Below, piece by piece: positions 16,606 through 26,764 of a stretch of DNA of 64,000 nt (positions are counted from its first letter, which is position 1; each line of letters starts with the position of its first letter). The translations under genes and the position numbers were made by a program. The notes beneath the pieces were generated by a model, which ran no database searches, was not told the origin of the DNA, and saw nothing but the letters and a program-made list of their open reading frames with translations. Location: assembly GCA_029882975.1 (NCBI GenBank), contig JAOUJW010000004.1, positions 124,001-188,000 of the forward strand. The letters are read 5' to 3'. The DNA is from Gammaproteobacteria bacterium (GTDB taxonomy: Bacteria; Pseudomonadota; Gammaproteobacteria; SZUA-152).

Positions 16606-19110
16606 TTAAACCAATTTTTCTCCGAGTTGCTGTGAGTTTGTTTCAACAGCGGTTAAAACAGGTCGTTCCTGCGGGATTTTTGGTTTATCCAGGCGTGATT
16701 CCTGTGGCAGGTACATGATGAATGTGCTGCCTTTGCCTTCGGTGCTGTTTACATGGATAATTCCGCCCAGCATTTTTGCTAGATGTTGGCTGATGGCCAG
16801 GCCCAGCCCGGTGCCGCCGTAGGCGCGAGTGGTGGAGCTATCGGCTTGAGAGAAGTTCTGAAACAGCTTTTTTATGGTGTGTTCCGGAATGCCGATCCCC
16901 GTATCCGAGACCGACATGCTGATCCAGGTTCGGTTGTCGGTGTTGGTAAAGGGACTGGTACAACTGCGGATAGTCACGGATATTTCACCATCGTGAGTGA
17001 ACTTACAGGCGTTGCTGATTAAGTTTAACAGGCACTGGCGTACCATGTTGGCATCTGTGATCATATTCTCATTGGTATTTAATCTGACCGACAATGTGTT
17101 GTTGTTGGATTCGGCCAGTGGGCGGGCGATATCGATGCTGTCTTGAACCAGTGCGGCAAGTTTAACTTGTTCCAGATGAATTTCCATTTTACCGGCTTCG
17201 ATCTTGGATAAGTCTAAAATATCATTGATAACGGCCAGTAGGTGTTTGCCGGCATTTTGAATTTTGACCATATCCGGAATAAGTTGAGATTGGCTCAGAG
17301 TTTTGGCATCCTCCTGCAGCATGTCACTGTAACCGATAATAGCGTTTAAAGGGGTGCGCAGCTCATGAGACATATTGGCGAGAAAGGCGCTTTTGGCCTG
17401 ACTGGCGGATTCTGCAGTGTCTTTGGCATCTTCAAAACGTTTCTGTGCGATCTGTCGTTCAATCGATTTGGCAACCCAACGACCCATGAGCTTTAACAGG
17501 TTTTGATCCACATCGGTAAATGGTTTGTGCACCCAGGAGCTGGAAAAATTGATGGTGCCGTATTTTTGATTGTTAACCCATAAGGGTGTGCCGATATAGG
17601 ATTGCAATCCACTGTTGGTGTAGCAAAGATGCTCCCGCAAATTGGATTTTCCAACATTGTTTAGAGCCAAAGGAAATTTTTGGTTGTAAGTGATACCGCA
17701 AAACGTATCGGACAATGGTATTTCTATACCAGCCTTAAGCTGATATTTTTCCGGTGCCACAACACACACCAACGTTATGCGATCTTTCTCTTCATCCACT
17801 TTACACACTTGGGCTATTTCCAGATTTAACATACGGCAGCCCAGAGACAACATGTGTTCGATTTCATCTTGCGGCGACAGCCCGGGCAGAGCGGATGCTT
17901 CGTACAAATCCTTGATGCGTTCCGAATGAATCCGTTCGGCATCTTGCGCGCGTTTTCTTTCTTCAATTTCTCGTTCCAGTTCCTGCTTGGAGAGGGAGAG
18001 CTTGCGGTTCATGCGGTTGACATAAAGAGTGAGCAGCGTCATACCAAAGAGCATAAAAGCACCCACCGCCCACCCGGCGTTTTGGGTTGGTGGGATTATG
18101 CTGGGAACATCCTGTGTTTTATAGGGACCAACACTTAGTTCTTGCATTAATTCGTGTACGGGCTGGTAGTCCAAGGGGATAGTCCAACCGGCACTGTTGG
18201 CTTGCTGAGCTGCCGCATGGTCTTGCGCCATGCTGAGCAGTGCTATGGCCACTTGTTGAGCCAATTGGTTCTCAGTTTGTCTGGCTTTGGCGAAGGGCCA
18301 CTCCGGATATAAACGGGTACTGTGGGCAAAGGGAAAACCGGCCGCCATTTGCGGCGAGAGAATTTTTAGTTGTTGGGCGGGGATGAGGTTTTCCTGTTGC
18401 ATTCTTTCGAGAATGTTGGTGCGTACGGTACCGGCGTCTGCTTTTCCTTGCATCACGGCTTGTACCACTTGGTCTTGTGGCAGTCCGGTGAATTGCAAAC
18501 TTCCCAGGTCTTCAATTCGCAGACCCCGGTGTTGCATTTCCCGCCAAGCCATCCACCAACCACCAAAGGCGTTCGGATGAACGGCGGCAAAGGTTTTGCC
18601 TTTTAAATCGTTCAGGGTTTGGATATCGTCACGGTCGGCCCGCGTAAAAATAAGAGCTCCAAACTTGGTATAAGATTGTCCGGCACGGCGGTTACGTAAG
18701 GTGGCTATGCGTGAGATGCCGTATTGTATTTCCAGTTCTGCATAAGAAGCCGGATTGGTCAACACAAAGTCAACTCGACCGTCACGAATGGCGTTGCTGA
18801 GATTGTCGATGGATAAAGGCGTAACAGCAAATTGATGGCTGCCTATGGTTTTACTTAAATAGTCGGCTGTGGCTTGCCATTGGGCCAGGGTCTTCTCTGC
18901 GCCGCGAATAGCCAGTACCCCGATGACCTGCGGTTTCGACTCGGGGGTAACCGCGGACTTTGCCTGGACCTCAGTGCTTAGAGTCAGTGCCAGTGAGGCG
19001 ATAAAATAGAAGACAACAAAACCCTGCTGTCCTGGCAGCCGGCATTCTGGCCGCCATAATCGGTTTTGCCGCCGTAGGCGGTTTTGGTCATTATTAGAAT
19101 GGATTGCCAT
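16606..19110 (-). CDS. Membrane sensor histidine kinase with PhnD-like periplasmic domain and GAF domain
   Basis: Order of parts in the 834-residue protein: signal anchor (about 30-50); periplasmic PhnD-type solute-binding domain (about 60-330, with DGRVDFVLTNPASYAEL and GKTFAAVHPNAFGGW); membrane segment (about 350-370); short coiled coil; GAF domain (about 425-555); HisKA with the phospho-acceptor His in FLANMSHELRTPLNAIIGYSD; HATPase with SDTGIGIPE and GGTGLGLAIS. No receiver domain and no response regulator lie next to it, so it is an orphan. The layout recalls TtrS, the tetrathionate sensor, but the ligand here is unknown. ATG 19110 is preferred (GGGGGA eight bases upstream); the frame is open to a TTG at 19143. 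Confidence 0.85.
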   Translation of the reverse strand: MAIHSNNDQNRLRRQNRLWRPECRLPGQQGFVVFYFIASLALTLSTEVQAKSAVTPESKPQVIGVLAIRGAEKTLAQWQATADYLSKTIGSHQFAVTPLSIDNLSNAIRDGRVDFVLTNPASYAELEIQYGISRIATLRNRRAGQSYTKFGALIFTRADRDDIQTLNDLKGKTFAAVHPNAFGGWWMAWREMQHRGLRIEDLGSLQFTGLPQDQVVQAVMQGKADAGTVRTNILERMQQENLIPAQQLKILSPQMAAGFPFAHSTRLYPEWPFAKARQTENQLAQQVAIALLSMAQDHAAAQQANSAGWTIPLDYQPVHELMQELSVGPYKTQDVPSIIPPTQNAGWAVGAFMLFGMTLLTLYVNRMNRKLSLSKQELEREIEERKRAQDAERIHSERIKDLYEASALPGLSPQDEIEHMLSLGCRMLNLEIAQVCKVDEEKDRITLVCVVAPEKYQLKAGIEIPLSDTFCGITYNQKFPLALNNVGKSNLREHLCYTNSGLQSYIGTPLWVNNQKYGTINFSSSWVHKPFTDVDQNLLKLMGRWVAKSIERQIAQKRFEDAKDTAESASQAKSAFLANMSHELRTPLNAIIGYSDMLQEDAKTLSQSQLIPDMVKIQNAGKHLLAVINDILDLSKIEAGKMEIHLEQVKLAALVQDSIDIARPLAESNNNTLSVRLNTNENMITDANMVRQCLLNLISNACKFTHDGEISVTIRSCTSPFTNTDNRTWISMSVSDTGIGIPEHTIKKLFQNFSQADSSTTRAYGGTGLGLAISQHLAKMLGGIIHVNSTEGKGSTFIMYLPQESRLDKPKIPQERPVLTAVETNSQQLGEKLV

Positions 19111-19465
19111 GTCCCCGATCCCCCGCGGTACATTAACGGACAAAAGCGCGGATATGGGTGTTTGTCCATAACAAATTTAATGCTACCGCTCCTGCCAAGG
19201 CAGGTGCCCCTGTGGTAAATCATATGCAGCGCCCCCGATTGTCTCTTTTGTTTTTTATTTAGTATATAAACCCGATTTATTTTATGGCTATTAATCACTG
19301 TTTTATAATGCCCAGCCACTCCTACTAAATCTAGCAAATTTAACCTCAGTTCCGAATACAAATAAATTGGGGAAAGATTAAACAAGCCTATAACCCGGTT
19401 TTTTGATCCTGGTTTTCGTCGTTCTGGTGTAGTATATAAAAGCGCGCATTCAAGTAAGGAGAGGC
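19111..19465. other. Divergent intergenic region between sensor kinase and dnaE
   Basis: AT-rich spacer holding promoters for both genes. A perfect TATAAT lies at 19304-19309 on the + strand but with no good -35 box. Another TATATAA-like stretch lies close to dnaE (around 19434-19440). AAGGAGAGG just before 19466 is the dnaE ribosome site. No other gene or strong structure is seen. Confidence 0.4.
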
Positions 19466-22400
19466 ATGGAACCGCAGTTTGTCCATTTGCAGGTGCACAC
19501 CGAATATTCACTGGTGGATGGCATCACCCGAATTAAACCCTTGGTAAACAAGGTGAAGCAGGAAAACATGCCTGCCGTGGCGGTTACGGACCAATGTAAC
19601 TTGTTTGCTATGGTGAAGTTTTACCGTGCCGCTATTCAAGCGGGGGTTAAACCCATCATAGGGGTAGAAGTATGGGTGCAAAATCCGGAGAAAATTTCTC
19701 AACCGTTTCGGTTGCTGTTGCTCTGTCAGAATAATCAAGGCTATCGAAATTTAACTCAACTGGTCTCTCGGGCTTATATGGAGGGTCAGCATGGCGGTAT
19801 ACCCATGTTGCAGCGGGATTGGTTTGAAGGTCAAACAGAGGGCATCATTGCGCTTTCCGGCGGTCGCGAAGGGGACGTGGGACAGGCCTTGCTGGCAGCG
19901 AATACTGAATTGGCCAATGAGTATTTGCGTTACTGGGATGGATTGTTCCCGGATCGCTACTATCTGCAGTTGCAGCGGACAGGGCGCCCCGGCGAAGAGG
20001 ACTATGTTCACGCAGCGGTGGATTTGGCCTTGCAACATGGCACTCCGGTGGTAGCCACCAATGATGTACATTTTTTGGCAGCATCAGATTTTGAAGCGCA
20101 TGAAGTGCGGGTTTGTATTCATGACGGGCGCACTTTGGATGATCCCAGACGGCCTAAGCGCTACAGTGAACAGCAATACTTACGTAATGCGACAGAGATG
20201 CTCGAGTTGTTTGCGGATATTCCTGAAGCCCTTGCCAATAGCGTAGAAATAGCCAAACGTTGTAATGTAGAACTGACGCTGGGGAAAAACTTTTTACCCG
20301 ATTTTCCCATTCCGGATGGTTTGACCGAAGCGGAGTTTTTTCGTCGGGAAGCGCGTGAAGGTTTACAGCGCCGTCTGGAATTTCTTTTTGATGCTCAAGG
20401 GGATGACTTTGAGGTCATCCGTAAACCTTATGACGAGCGTCTGGAAATCGAGCTAAACGTTATTATCTCCATGGGTTTTCCCGGTTATTTTTTAATTGTG
20501 GCCGATTTTATCCAGTGGGCCAAGCAAAACGGCGTACCGGTGGGTCCCGGGCGTGGTTCCGGTGCCGGTTCATTGGTGGCTTATGCTTTGACCATCACCG
20601 ATCTGGACCCCTTGAGATACGAATTGCTGTTTGAGCGATTTTTAAACCCTGAGCGGGTGTCCATGCCCGATTTCGATGTGGACTTCTGTATGGAAGGGCG
20701 GGACCGTGTTATTGAATACGTTTCCGAACACTACGGTAAAGAAAAAGTTTCCCAGATCATCACCTACGGTTCCATGGCAGCCAAAGCGGTGGTTCGTGAT
20801 GTGGGGCGGGTTTTGGGGCACCCCTATGGCTTTGTGGACCAGATTGCCAAGCTCATACCCTTTGATATCGGCATCACGTTGGATAAGGCATTGGAGCAAG
20901 AGGAGGCTTTACGGGAACGCTACCAGCGCGAAGAAGAGGTACAACTTCTGATCGATATGGCTCGCTCCTTGGAGGGACTGTCACGCAACGCCGGCAAGCA
21001 TGCCGGAGGCGTGGTGATTGCGCCCTCAAAATTGACCGATTTCTCTCCGCTGTATTGTGAGCAAGGCGGTGCCAGTCTGGTTACCCAGTTTGATAAGGAC
21101 GATGTGGAGTCCGTGGGGCTGGTGAAATTCGATTTTCTGGGGCTGCGAACCCTCACCATTATTGATTGGGCCCTAAAAACCATTAACGCGCAAAAACAGA
21201 CCTTGGGCGAAGAGCCGATACAGATAGAGCGCATATCCCTGGAAGACGAAGCCAGTTATACGTTGTTGAAAAACTGCTCCACCACGGCGGTGTTCCAGTT
21301 GGAATCGCGGGGAATGAAAGATCTGATCAAGCGTCTGCAACCGGATAACTTTGAGGATATTGTGGCTTTGGTAGCCCTGTTCCGGCCGGGACCATTGCAG
21401 TCGGGAATGGTGGATGACTTCATAAATCGTAAGCACGGTCGCGCCAAGGTGGAATATCCCCACCCCGATTTGGCACCTATTCTCAAGCCCACCTATGGGG
21501 TCATTTTGTACCAAGAACAGGTTATGCAGATAGCCCAGGTGTTGGCCAGTTATACCCTGGGAGGTGCGGACCTACTACGTCGTGCTATGGGCAAGAAAAA
21601 ACCGGAGGAGATGGCCAAGCAGCGCGAGATTTTCACCGAAGGTGCGTTGGGTCGTGGTGTGGAAGCCAAAACTGCCACCTATATCTTCGATCTTATGGAG
21701 AAATTCGCCGGTTATGGGTTTAATAAATCCCACTCGGCAGCTTATGCCTTGGTGTCTTACCAGACGGCTTGGCTAAAGACCCATTATCCGGAAGCCTTTA
21801 TGGCGGCGGTATTGTCGGCGGATATGGACAATACGGATAAAGTAGTGACGCTGATCGAAGAGTGTCGCGAGATGGATCTGAGTGTGACGCCACCGGATGT
21901 GAATTTATGCGACTATCGGTTTACGGTAAAACAAGATGGCGTCATTTTGTATGGTTTGGGAGCCATCAAAGGCGTTGGTGAAGGGGCAATCGAGGTCGTG
22001 CGCCAGGAACGGCTGGATCATGGGCCATATGCCGACTTGTTTGAATTCTGTCGAAGGGTGGATTTGAAACGACTCAATCGCCGTACCTTGGAAGCTTTGA
22101 TCAAGGCGGGGGCTATGGATTCTTTGGGGCCCAATCGGGCCACCTGTATGGCCTATCTAAACACGGCTCTTAAAGCGGCAGAGCAGCAATCTCAGAATGT
22201 GGACAGCGGTCAAAGTGATCTGTTTGGACTGGATAGTGCGCCACGAACTGCCGTCACTCCGGATATGCAGGCCGTTCCCGAATGGGATGATGAAACCCGT
22301 CTCAATGGTGAAAAAGAAACGTTGGGATTGTATCTTACCGGTCATCCTATTGATCGGTATGAGCAGGAATTGAGGGATATCATTAGTTCCAAGATTTGCG

Positions 22401-22930
22401 ATCTGAATCCCAAGTCCAACCAAACCATCCGTATTGCCGGACTGATTGTAGCATTACGAACCATGAATACTCGTCGCGGCGATCGTATGGCATTTTTGAC
22501 TCTGGATGATCGCAGTGGAAGGGTTGAATTGGCTGTATTTTCAGATGCTTACCAGCACTATCGGGATATGCTGGCCAAGGATCGCCTGGTCGTTGTGGAA
22601 GGCGAGGTGAGTGTGGACGAGTACAGTGGCGGGATTAAGATGAGCGCCCAGAAAATATTCGATATCAATAAAACCCGCGAAATTTTCGCCAAACGGCTTC
22701 TGCTAACCTTAGATAAAACCAAGACAGAACAAGGGTTTGCAAGTCTTTTGAAGAATGTGCTGGACCCGTTTAAACAGGGTCATTGTCCGATTTATGTGCA
22801 TTACAAGGGCCAAGGAGCCAATGCCCGTATCAGGCTGGGGGAGCAGTGGAATGTGCATCCCACGGACGAATTGATTCACCGACTCACTGAACTGGCCGGG
22901 GAGCACTCTGTGTGTGTGGAATACCGCTAG
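19466..22930 (+). CDS. dnaE: DNA polymerase III alpha subunit
   Basis: Replicative polymerase. The 1154 residues compare with 1160 in E. coli. An N-terminal PHP domain (FVHLQVHTEYSLVDG) is followed by the palm, with catalytic acids in MPDFDVDFCMEGRDRV, then the fingers and the tandem HhH (YALVSYQTAWLKTHYPEAFMAA region). A C-terminal OB fold (IAGLIVALRTMNTRRGDRMAF) and tail domain end the protein. The start is ATG 19466 after a strong AAGGAGAGG. accA follows, as in many gammaproteobacteria. Confidence 0.97.
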   Translation: MEPQFVHLQVHTEYSLVDGITRIKPLVNKVKQENMPAVAVTDQCNLFAMVKFYRAAIQAGVKPIIGVEVWVQNPEKISQPFRLLLLCQNNQGYRNLTQLVSRAYMEGQHGGIPMLQRDWFEGQTEGIIALSGGREGDVGQALLAANTELANEYLRYWDGLFPDRYYLQLQRTGRPGEEDYVHAAVDLALQHGTPVVATNDVHFLAASDFEAHEVRVCIHDGRTLDDPRRPKRYSEQQYLRNATEMLELFADIPEALANSVEIAKRCNVELTLGKNFLPDFPIPDGLTEAEFFRREAREGLQRRLEFLFDAQGDDFEVIRKPYDERLEIELNVIISMGFPGYFLIVADFIQWAKQNGVPVGPGRGSGAGSLVAYALTITDLDPLRYELLFERFLNPERVSMPDFDVDFCMEGRDRVIEYVSEHYGKEKVSQIITYGSMAAKAVVRDVGRVLGHPYGFVDQIAKLIPFDIGITLDKALEQEEALRERYQREEEVQLLIDMARSLEGLSRNAGKHAGGVVIAPSKLTDFSPLYCEQGGASLVTQFDKDDVESVGLVKFDFLGLRTLTIIDWALKTINAQKQTLGEEPIQIERISLEDEASYTLLKNCSTTAVFQLESRGMKDLIKRLQPDNFEDIVALVALFRPGPLQSGMVDDFINRKHGRAKVEYPHPDLAPILKPTYGVILYQEQVMQIAQVLASYTLGGADLLRRAMGKKKPEEMAKQREIFTEGALGRGVEAKTATYIFDLMEKFAGYGFNKSHSAAYALVSYQTAWLKTHYPEAFMAAVLSADMDNTDKVVTLIEECREMDLSVTPPDVNLCDYRFTVKQDGVILYGLGAIKGVGEGAIEVVRQERLDHGPYADLFEFCRRVDLKRLNRRTLEALIKAGAMDSLGPNRATCMAYLNTALKAAEQQSQNVDSGQSDLFGLDSAPRTAVTPDMQAVPEWDDETRLNGEKETLGLYLTGHPIDRYEQELRDIISSKICDLNPKSNQTIRIAGLIVALRTMNTRRGDRMAFLTLDDRSGRVELAVFSDAYQHYRDMLAKDRLVVVEGEVSVDEYSGGIKMSAQKIFDINKTREIFAKRLLLTLDKTKTEQGFASLLKNVLDPFKQGHCPIYVHYKGQGANARIRLGEQWNVHPTDELIHRLTELAGEHSVCVEYR

Positions 22931-23003
22931 GACTCAGATGAGCGGTGTGGCAACGATGCTTGTGTAGCGCTTAGTAGGGAAAGACTTATGTGCCCGCATG
23001 CAC

Positions 23004-23009
23004 TATAAT
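23004..23009 (+). promoter_or_regulatory. Candidate -10 box of accA
   Basis: A perfect TATAAT lies 34 bases before the accA ATG, which would give a leader of roughly 27 bases. The -35 region is poor (AAGACT or similar). An in-frame upstream ATG at 22998 would overlap this box, which supports the later accA start. Confidence 0.45.
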
Positions 23010-23042
23010 GCGGAGTTTTTGATACAAGAGAAACTGACTTCA

Positions 23043-24002
23043 ATGAATTTGAATTTTCTGGAATTCGAACAGCCGATCGCGGAGTTGGAAGCCAAAATAG
23101 AAGAACTTCGCTATGTAGGTAATGATAACGAAATCAATATTTCTGAGGAAATTACGCGCCTGCAGGAAAAGAGCCGAGTGTTGACGGAAAACATTTTTTC
23201 CAATCTCAATTCCTGGCAAATTTCCCAACTGGCGCGGCATCCGCAACGTCCCTTTACCTTGGATTATATCGAACATATATGTACGGATTTTGAAGAATTA
23301 CACGGTGATCGCAGTTTCGCTGATGACCCGGCCATTGTCGGTGGTGTGGCTCGTATAGACGAACGACCCGTAATGGTTATTGGCCAGCAGAAGGGCCGTG
23401 ACACAGCAGAAAAAATTCAACGCAATTTTGGTATGCCCAAACCCGAAGGGTACCGCAAGGCCATGCGCTTGATGCAAATGGCGGAGCGCTTCAAATTACC
23501 TCTGATTACCTTCATAGACACACCGGGTGCTTATCCTGGCATTGATGCTGAAGAGCGGGGCCAAAGCGAAGCCATTGCCCGCAATTTATTTGTGATGGCG
23601 CAATTGAGAACACCGATTATTTGCACTGTCATTGGTGAAGGCGGTTCCGGCGGCGCCTTGGCCATTGGTGTCGGGGATCGGGTTTTAATGCTGCAATACA
23701 GCACCTATTCTGTTATCTCGCCGGAAGGTTGTTCATCCATCTTATGGAAAAGTGCGGAGAACGCTGCCGAAGCTGCAGAGTCCATGGGTATCGTTTCCAC
23801 TCGTTTAAAAGAGCTGGGTTTGATCGATCAGGTCATTAGTGAGCCTTTGGGTGGGGCGCATCGGGATACGGAGACCATGGCGGCAAACTTAAAAAATGCC
23901 TTGTTGGAAAATCTGGATTATCTGCAAAGTTTGCCCACGGATAAACTGCTGGAGCAACGTTACGAACGCCACATGCGGTTTGGAAACTTTTCAGAGGGTT
24001 AG
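23043..24002 (+). CDS. accA: Acetyl-CoA carboxylase carboxyltransferase subunit alpha
   Basis: With AccD, transfers carboxyl from biotin to acetyl-CoA to give malonyl-CoA. ATG 23043 ([21 protein letters not shown]) gives 319 residues, exactly the E. coli length. Signatures: [48 protein letters not shown] and [15 protein letters not shown], which forms the oxyanion and CoA site. It follows dnaE by 112 bases and has its own -10 box. Confidence 0.97.
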   Translation: MNLNFLEFEQPIAELEAKIEELRYVGNDNEINISEEITRLQEKSRVLTENIFSNLNSWQISQLARHPQRPFTLDYIEHICTDFEELHGDRSFADDPAIVGGVARIDERPVMVIGQQKGRDTAEKIQRNFGMPKPEGYRKAMRLMQMAERFKLPLITFIDTPGAYPGIDAEERGQSEAIARNLFVMAQLRTPIICTVIGEGGSGGALAIGVGDRVLMLQYSTYSVISPEGCSSILWKSAENAAEAAESMGIVSTRLKELGLIDQVISEPLGGAHRDTETMAANLKNALLENLDYLQSLPTDKLLEQRYERHMRFGNFSEG

Positions 24003-24116
24003 TTTTCAAAACGGTTCTGTTGCCCACGAAGTGTGCCGCAAACCTGTCACACGGCTTATCCGGCATGTAGCTAATAGAGTTCGTAATTGTACAAGTCAGC
24101 GTCAGGTTAGTTCACC

Positions 24117-25433
24117 ATGTCCACGGTTCTCCATACTGTCCAGCAAATGCTAAAACGCCAGCCACCGGTTCGTCGTTACTGGGTGGCCTTCAGCGGTGGT
24201 GTGGATTCTCATGTACTGTTGCATTGTATGGCGCGTATTGAGGATTTACGCGGCGCACAGTTGTGGGCTGTGCATGTGAACCACAATCTTATGCCGCAAG
24301 CACAACATTGGGTAGAGCATTGTACCCAGGTTGCCACACAGTTACAGGTACCTTGTGAGATCGTTCAGGTCAATGCCAAAGCCGGTCAAGGTGAAAGCCC
24401 CGAAGCCAAAGCTCGACAGGTGCGTTACGCTGCGTTTCATGCCTTGATGCAAAAAAATGATTGTCTGCTGACGGCGCATCATCAGGATGATCAGGCGGAA
24501 ACCTTACTGTTGCAACTGATGCGAGGTGCCGGTCCTCGTGGTCTTGCTGCAATGCCGGAATCCGGTACGCAATCCGGCTACACGATCATGCGGCCAATGT
24601 TATCGTTGAGCCAGGAACAAATTCTCGATTACGCCCAACAGTATCAACTGCGGTGGGTAGATGACAGCAGCAACGAAGACTGTGGCTTCGATCGCAACTA
24701 TTTACGCCATCAGGTCATACCCTTGTTGAAAAATCGCTGGCCTGCTATGGCAAAAACCCTTAGCCGCAGTGCCGCCTCGTGTGCGGAAGCGTCTCGCTGC
24801 CTGGATGAACAAGGGGAGAGCGACTTGCAACAAGTCACTCAGGGTGAGGGTTTGTCCGTCAAAAGCTTGAACCGACTCAGTTCTCATCGCTTGCACAATG
24901 TGTTGCGGTTTTGGATTCGATCGCTCGGGCTTACGGTTCCGAATCAGGCGGTGTTACACGAAGTGGAGAACCTATTGCGTGCCAGTGTGGATGCCAAACC
25001 CCTGGTGCATTGGAAAGGGGCAGAACTACGACGGTACCGGGACACGGTATACATTATGGCTCCGTTAATGCCATTTAGTGCTCAGCCGGTTTTATGGGAT
25101 TGCCAACAAGCCTTGGACTTTCCCGGTGCCGGTTGTTTGCAGGCACAGGCAGGTATTGGCTGCGGTATAAAACAAATCTATGCAGAAAATCTCATTGTTC
25201 GCTTTCGAACCGGCGGCGAACGATTTCGGCAGGCCGGACATCATCATTCCCTGAAAAACTGGTTTCAAGAACAGGGTGTTTTGCCCTGGCTGCGTGATCG
25301 TATCCCTTTGTTGTTTCACCACAATGAACTCGTCGCCGTTGGTGATTGTGTAGTGGACGAAACTTACTTGGCGGCGGCAGAAGAACCCGGGTGGTCCGTG
25401 CATTGGAGCGTGGAGTCCAAGTCTACGTCGTAA
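24117..25433 (+). CDS. tilS: tRNA(Ile)-lysidine synthase
   Basis: Modifies C34 of the CAU-anticodon tRNA(Ile) to lysidine using ATP and lysine. The PP-loop motif FSGGVDSHVLLH stands near residue 25, and TAHHQDDQAETLLLQLMRGAG follows. The C-terminal domain contains FRTGGERF and a LKNWFQEQGVLPWLRDRIPLL-type ending. The 438 residues match E. coli (432). It lies after accA as in E. coli and relatives. Confidence 0.95.
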   Translation: MSTVLHTVQQMLKRQPPVRRYWVAFSGGVDSHVLLHCMARIEDLRGAQLWAVHVNHNLMPQAQHWVEHCTQVATQLQVPCEIVQVNAKAGQGESPEAKARQVRYAAFHALMQKNDCLLTAHHQDDQAETLLLQLMRGAGPRGLAAMPESGTQSGYTIMRPMLSLSQEQILDYAQQYQLRWVDDSSNEDCGFDRNYLRHQVIPLLKNRWPAMAKTLSRSAASCAEASRCLDEQGESDLQQVTQGEGLSVKSLNRLSSHRLHNVLRFWIRSLGLTVPNQAVLHEVENLLRASVDAKPLVHWKGAELRRYRDTVYIMAPLMPFSAQPVLWDCQQALDFPGAGCLQAQAGIGCGIKQIYAENLIVRFRTGGERFRQAGHHHSLKNWFQEQGVLPWLRDRIPLLFHHNELVAVGDCVVDETYLAAAEEPGWSVHWSVESKSTS

Positions 25434-25502
25434 TAGTCGGGCAGAAGCGAGCCTGGGTTCATGGTAGAATGGCCTCTATATACAAAATACGGTTCGAGTT
25501 TC

Positions 25503-26717
25503 ATGCAGTTTAGACAAAGTATACAGAGAGTTTTGGCGCAAGCGGTGTTCTGTACAGCCTTAGGGCTTGGCGGCCTGGTTTTCCAACCGTCACCCGGTGA
25601 AGCACAGTCGGCCTCGGTGTCGGATATAAACCCAACAATGGATCTGCAAGTGGGGCAATGCGCGGCTTGTCACGTCAAAGGTGAACATATCCAACAACTG
25701 GGTTCTATGGAAAAGTGTGAACAATGCCATGGCAAAGCGGATCATGAACCCCGTTTGCAAAAAGTAAGTCAGACGTTGGCGGATGCACTAACTCAGGGTA
25801 AGACGAGCGGGAATTCATCCCAGGGAAAAAAAACTGTTAAGACCGAAAACGACTCTAAGCGAACCAAAGCCTTGTTGGCCGAACCCGGTCAGGAAACGGA
25901 TAAATCCATTGTACACAAAATATTACCCACAGCCGGCATGAGCTATCCCATTTATTATCAAGGCAGCCGTATCGGGTCGGAACCCAATAAAATGGTGCTG
26001 GTTCCTGCCGGGGAATTTATCATGGGCACGGATGATCGGTTACCGGATGAAGGGCCTCAGCATAAGGTATATTTACCCGCTTACTATATTGATATCTACG
26101 AAGTGACCAATCTGCAATATAAGCAGTTCAATGACGCCACTCATCGGCGTTCACCCACACATTTTCGTAATCGCACGTTTCCTGAGGGCAAGGCGGATCA
26201 TCCCGTGACCTATGTGTCTTGGGAAGATGCCGATGCTTATTGTCGCTGGGCCAAGAAACGTTTGCCCACAGATCAGGAGTGGGAAAAGGCCGCCAGAGGT
26301 ACGGATGGGCGTATGTTTCCATGGGGTGGTGAGTTTGATGTAAAAAAAGCCAATACTCCGATTCGTTGGCAGCAGATTGGTTCTTTTGGTGATACTACAC
26401 CAGTGGGTGCCTTTGAAAATGGAAAAAGTCCATATGGGCTTTATGATACCACGGGCAATGTTTGGGAGTGGACTGCATCGTGGTATCAGGCCTATCCCAA
26501 CAATAAGGTGGCATCGGAGAGTTATGGAACTCGTTATAAAACCTTAAAAGGCGGTTCCTGGTTTGATTGTTCTTTTTATAAGTGCGGAATTTCAGCGCCG
26601 GTGTTCAATCGGGCATTTTTTGCTACTCGCACCAAGAATGACAGTTTTGGTTTTCGTTGCGCCGGTGATGTTGCTACAAATAGTTCACCCGCTAAACCGA
26701 CCTCGATAAAGCCATAA
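25503..26717 (+). CDS. Periplasmic SUMF1/FGE-fold protein with two N-terminal CxxCH motifs (type A)
   Basis: ATG 25503 gives 404 residues. A signal peptide (about 1-36, ending EAQS) is followed by CAACH (53-57) and CEQCH (72-76), which look like two heme c sites. A linker of about 80 residues comes next. A complete SUMF1 (formylglycine-generating-enzyme sulfatase) domain fills the rest, from MVLVPAGEFIMGTDDRLPDEG to SFGFRCAGD. Family signatures include EVTNLQYKQF, RLPTDQEWEKAARG and GLYDTTGNVWEWTASW. Near the end GGSWFDCSFYKCG holds a Cys-x4-Cys pair with the spacing of the two catalytic Cys of true FGE. The substrate is unknown. This is the first of four related genes. A TGGTAGAAT box at 25462-25470 may be its promoter. 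Confidence 0.85.
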   Translation: MQFRQSIQRVLAQAVFCTALGLGGLVFQPSPGEAQSASVSDINPTMDLQVGQCAACHVKGEHIQQLGSMEKCEQCHGKADHEPRLQKVSQTLADALTQGKTSGNSSQGKKTVKTENDSKRTKALLAEPGQETDKSIVHKILPTAGMSYPIYYQGSRIGSEPNKMVLVPAGEFIMGTDDRLPDEGPQHKVYLPAYYIDIYEVTNLQYKQFNDATHRRSPTHFRNRTFPEGKADHPVTYVSWEDADAYCRWAKKRLPTDQEWEKAARGTDGRMFPWGGEFDVKKANTPIRWQQIGSFGDTTPVGAFENGKSPYGLYDTTGNVWEWTASWYQAYPNNKVASESYGTRYKTLKGGSWFDCSFYKCGISAPVFNRAFFATRTKNDSFGFRCAGDVATNSSPAKPTSIKP

Positions 26718-26764
26718 CAATAAATCGATAACAGCGGAACCAAATCGTCAATAAGGGGGAGAGT

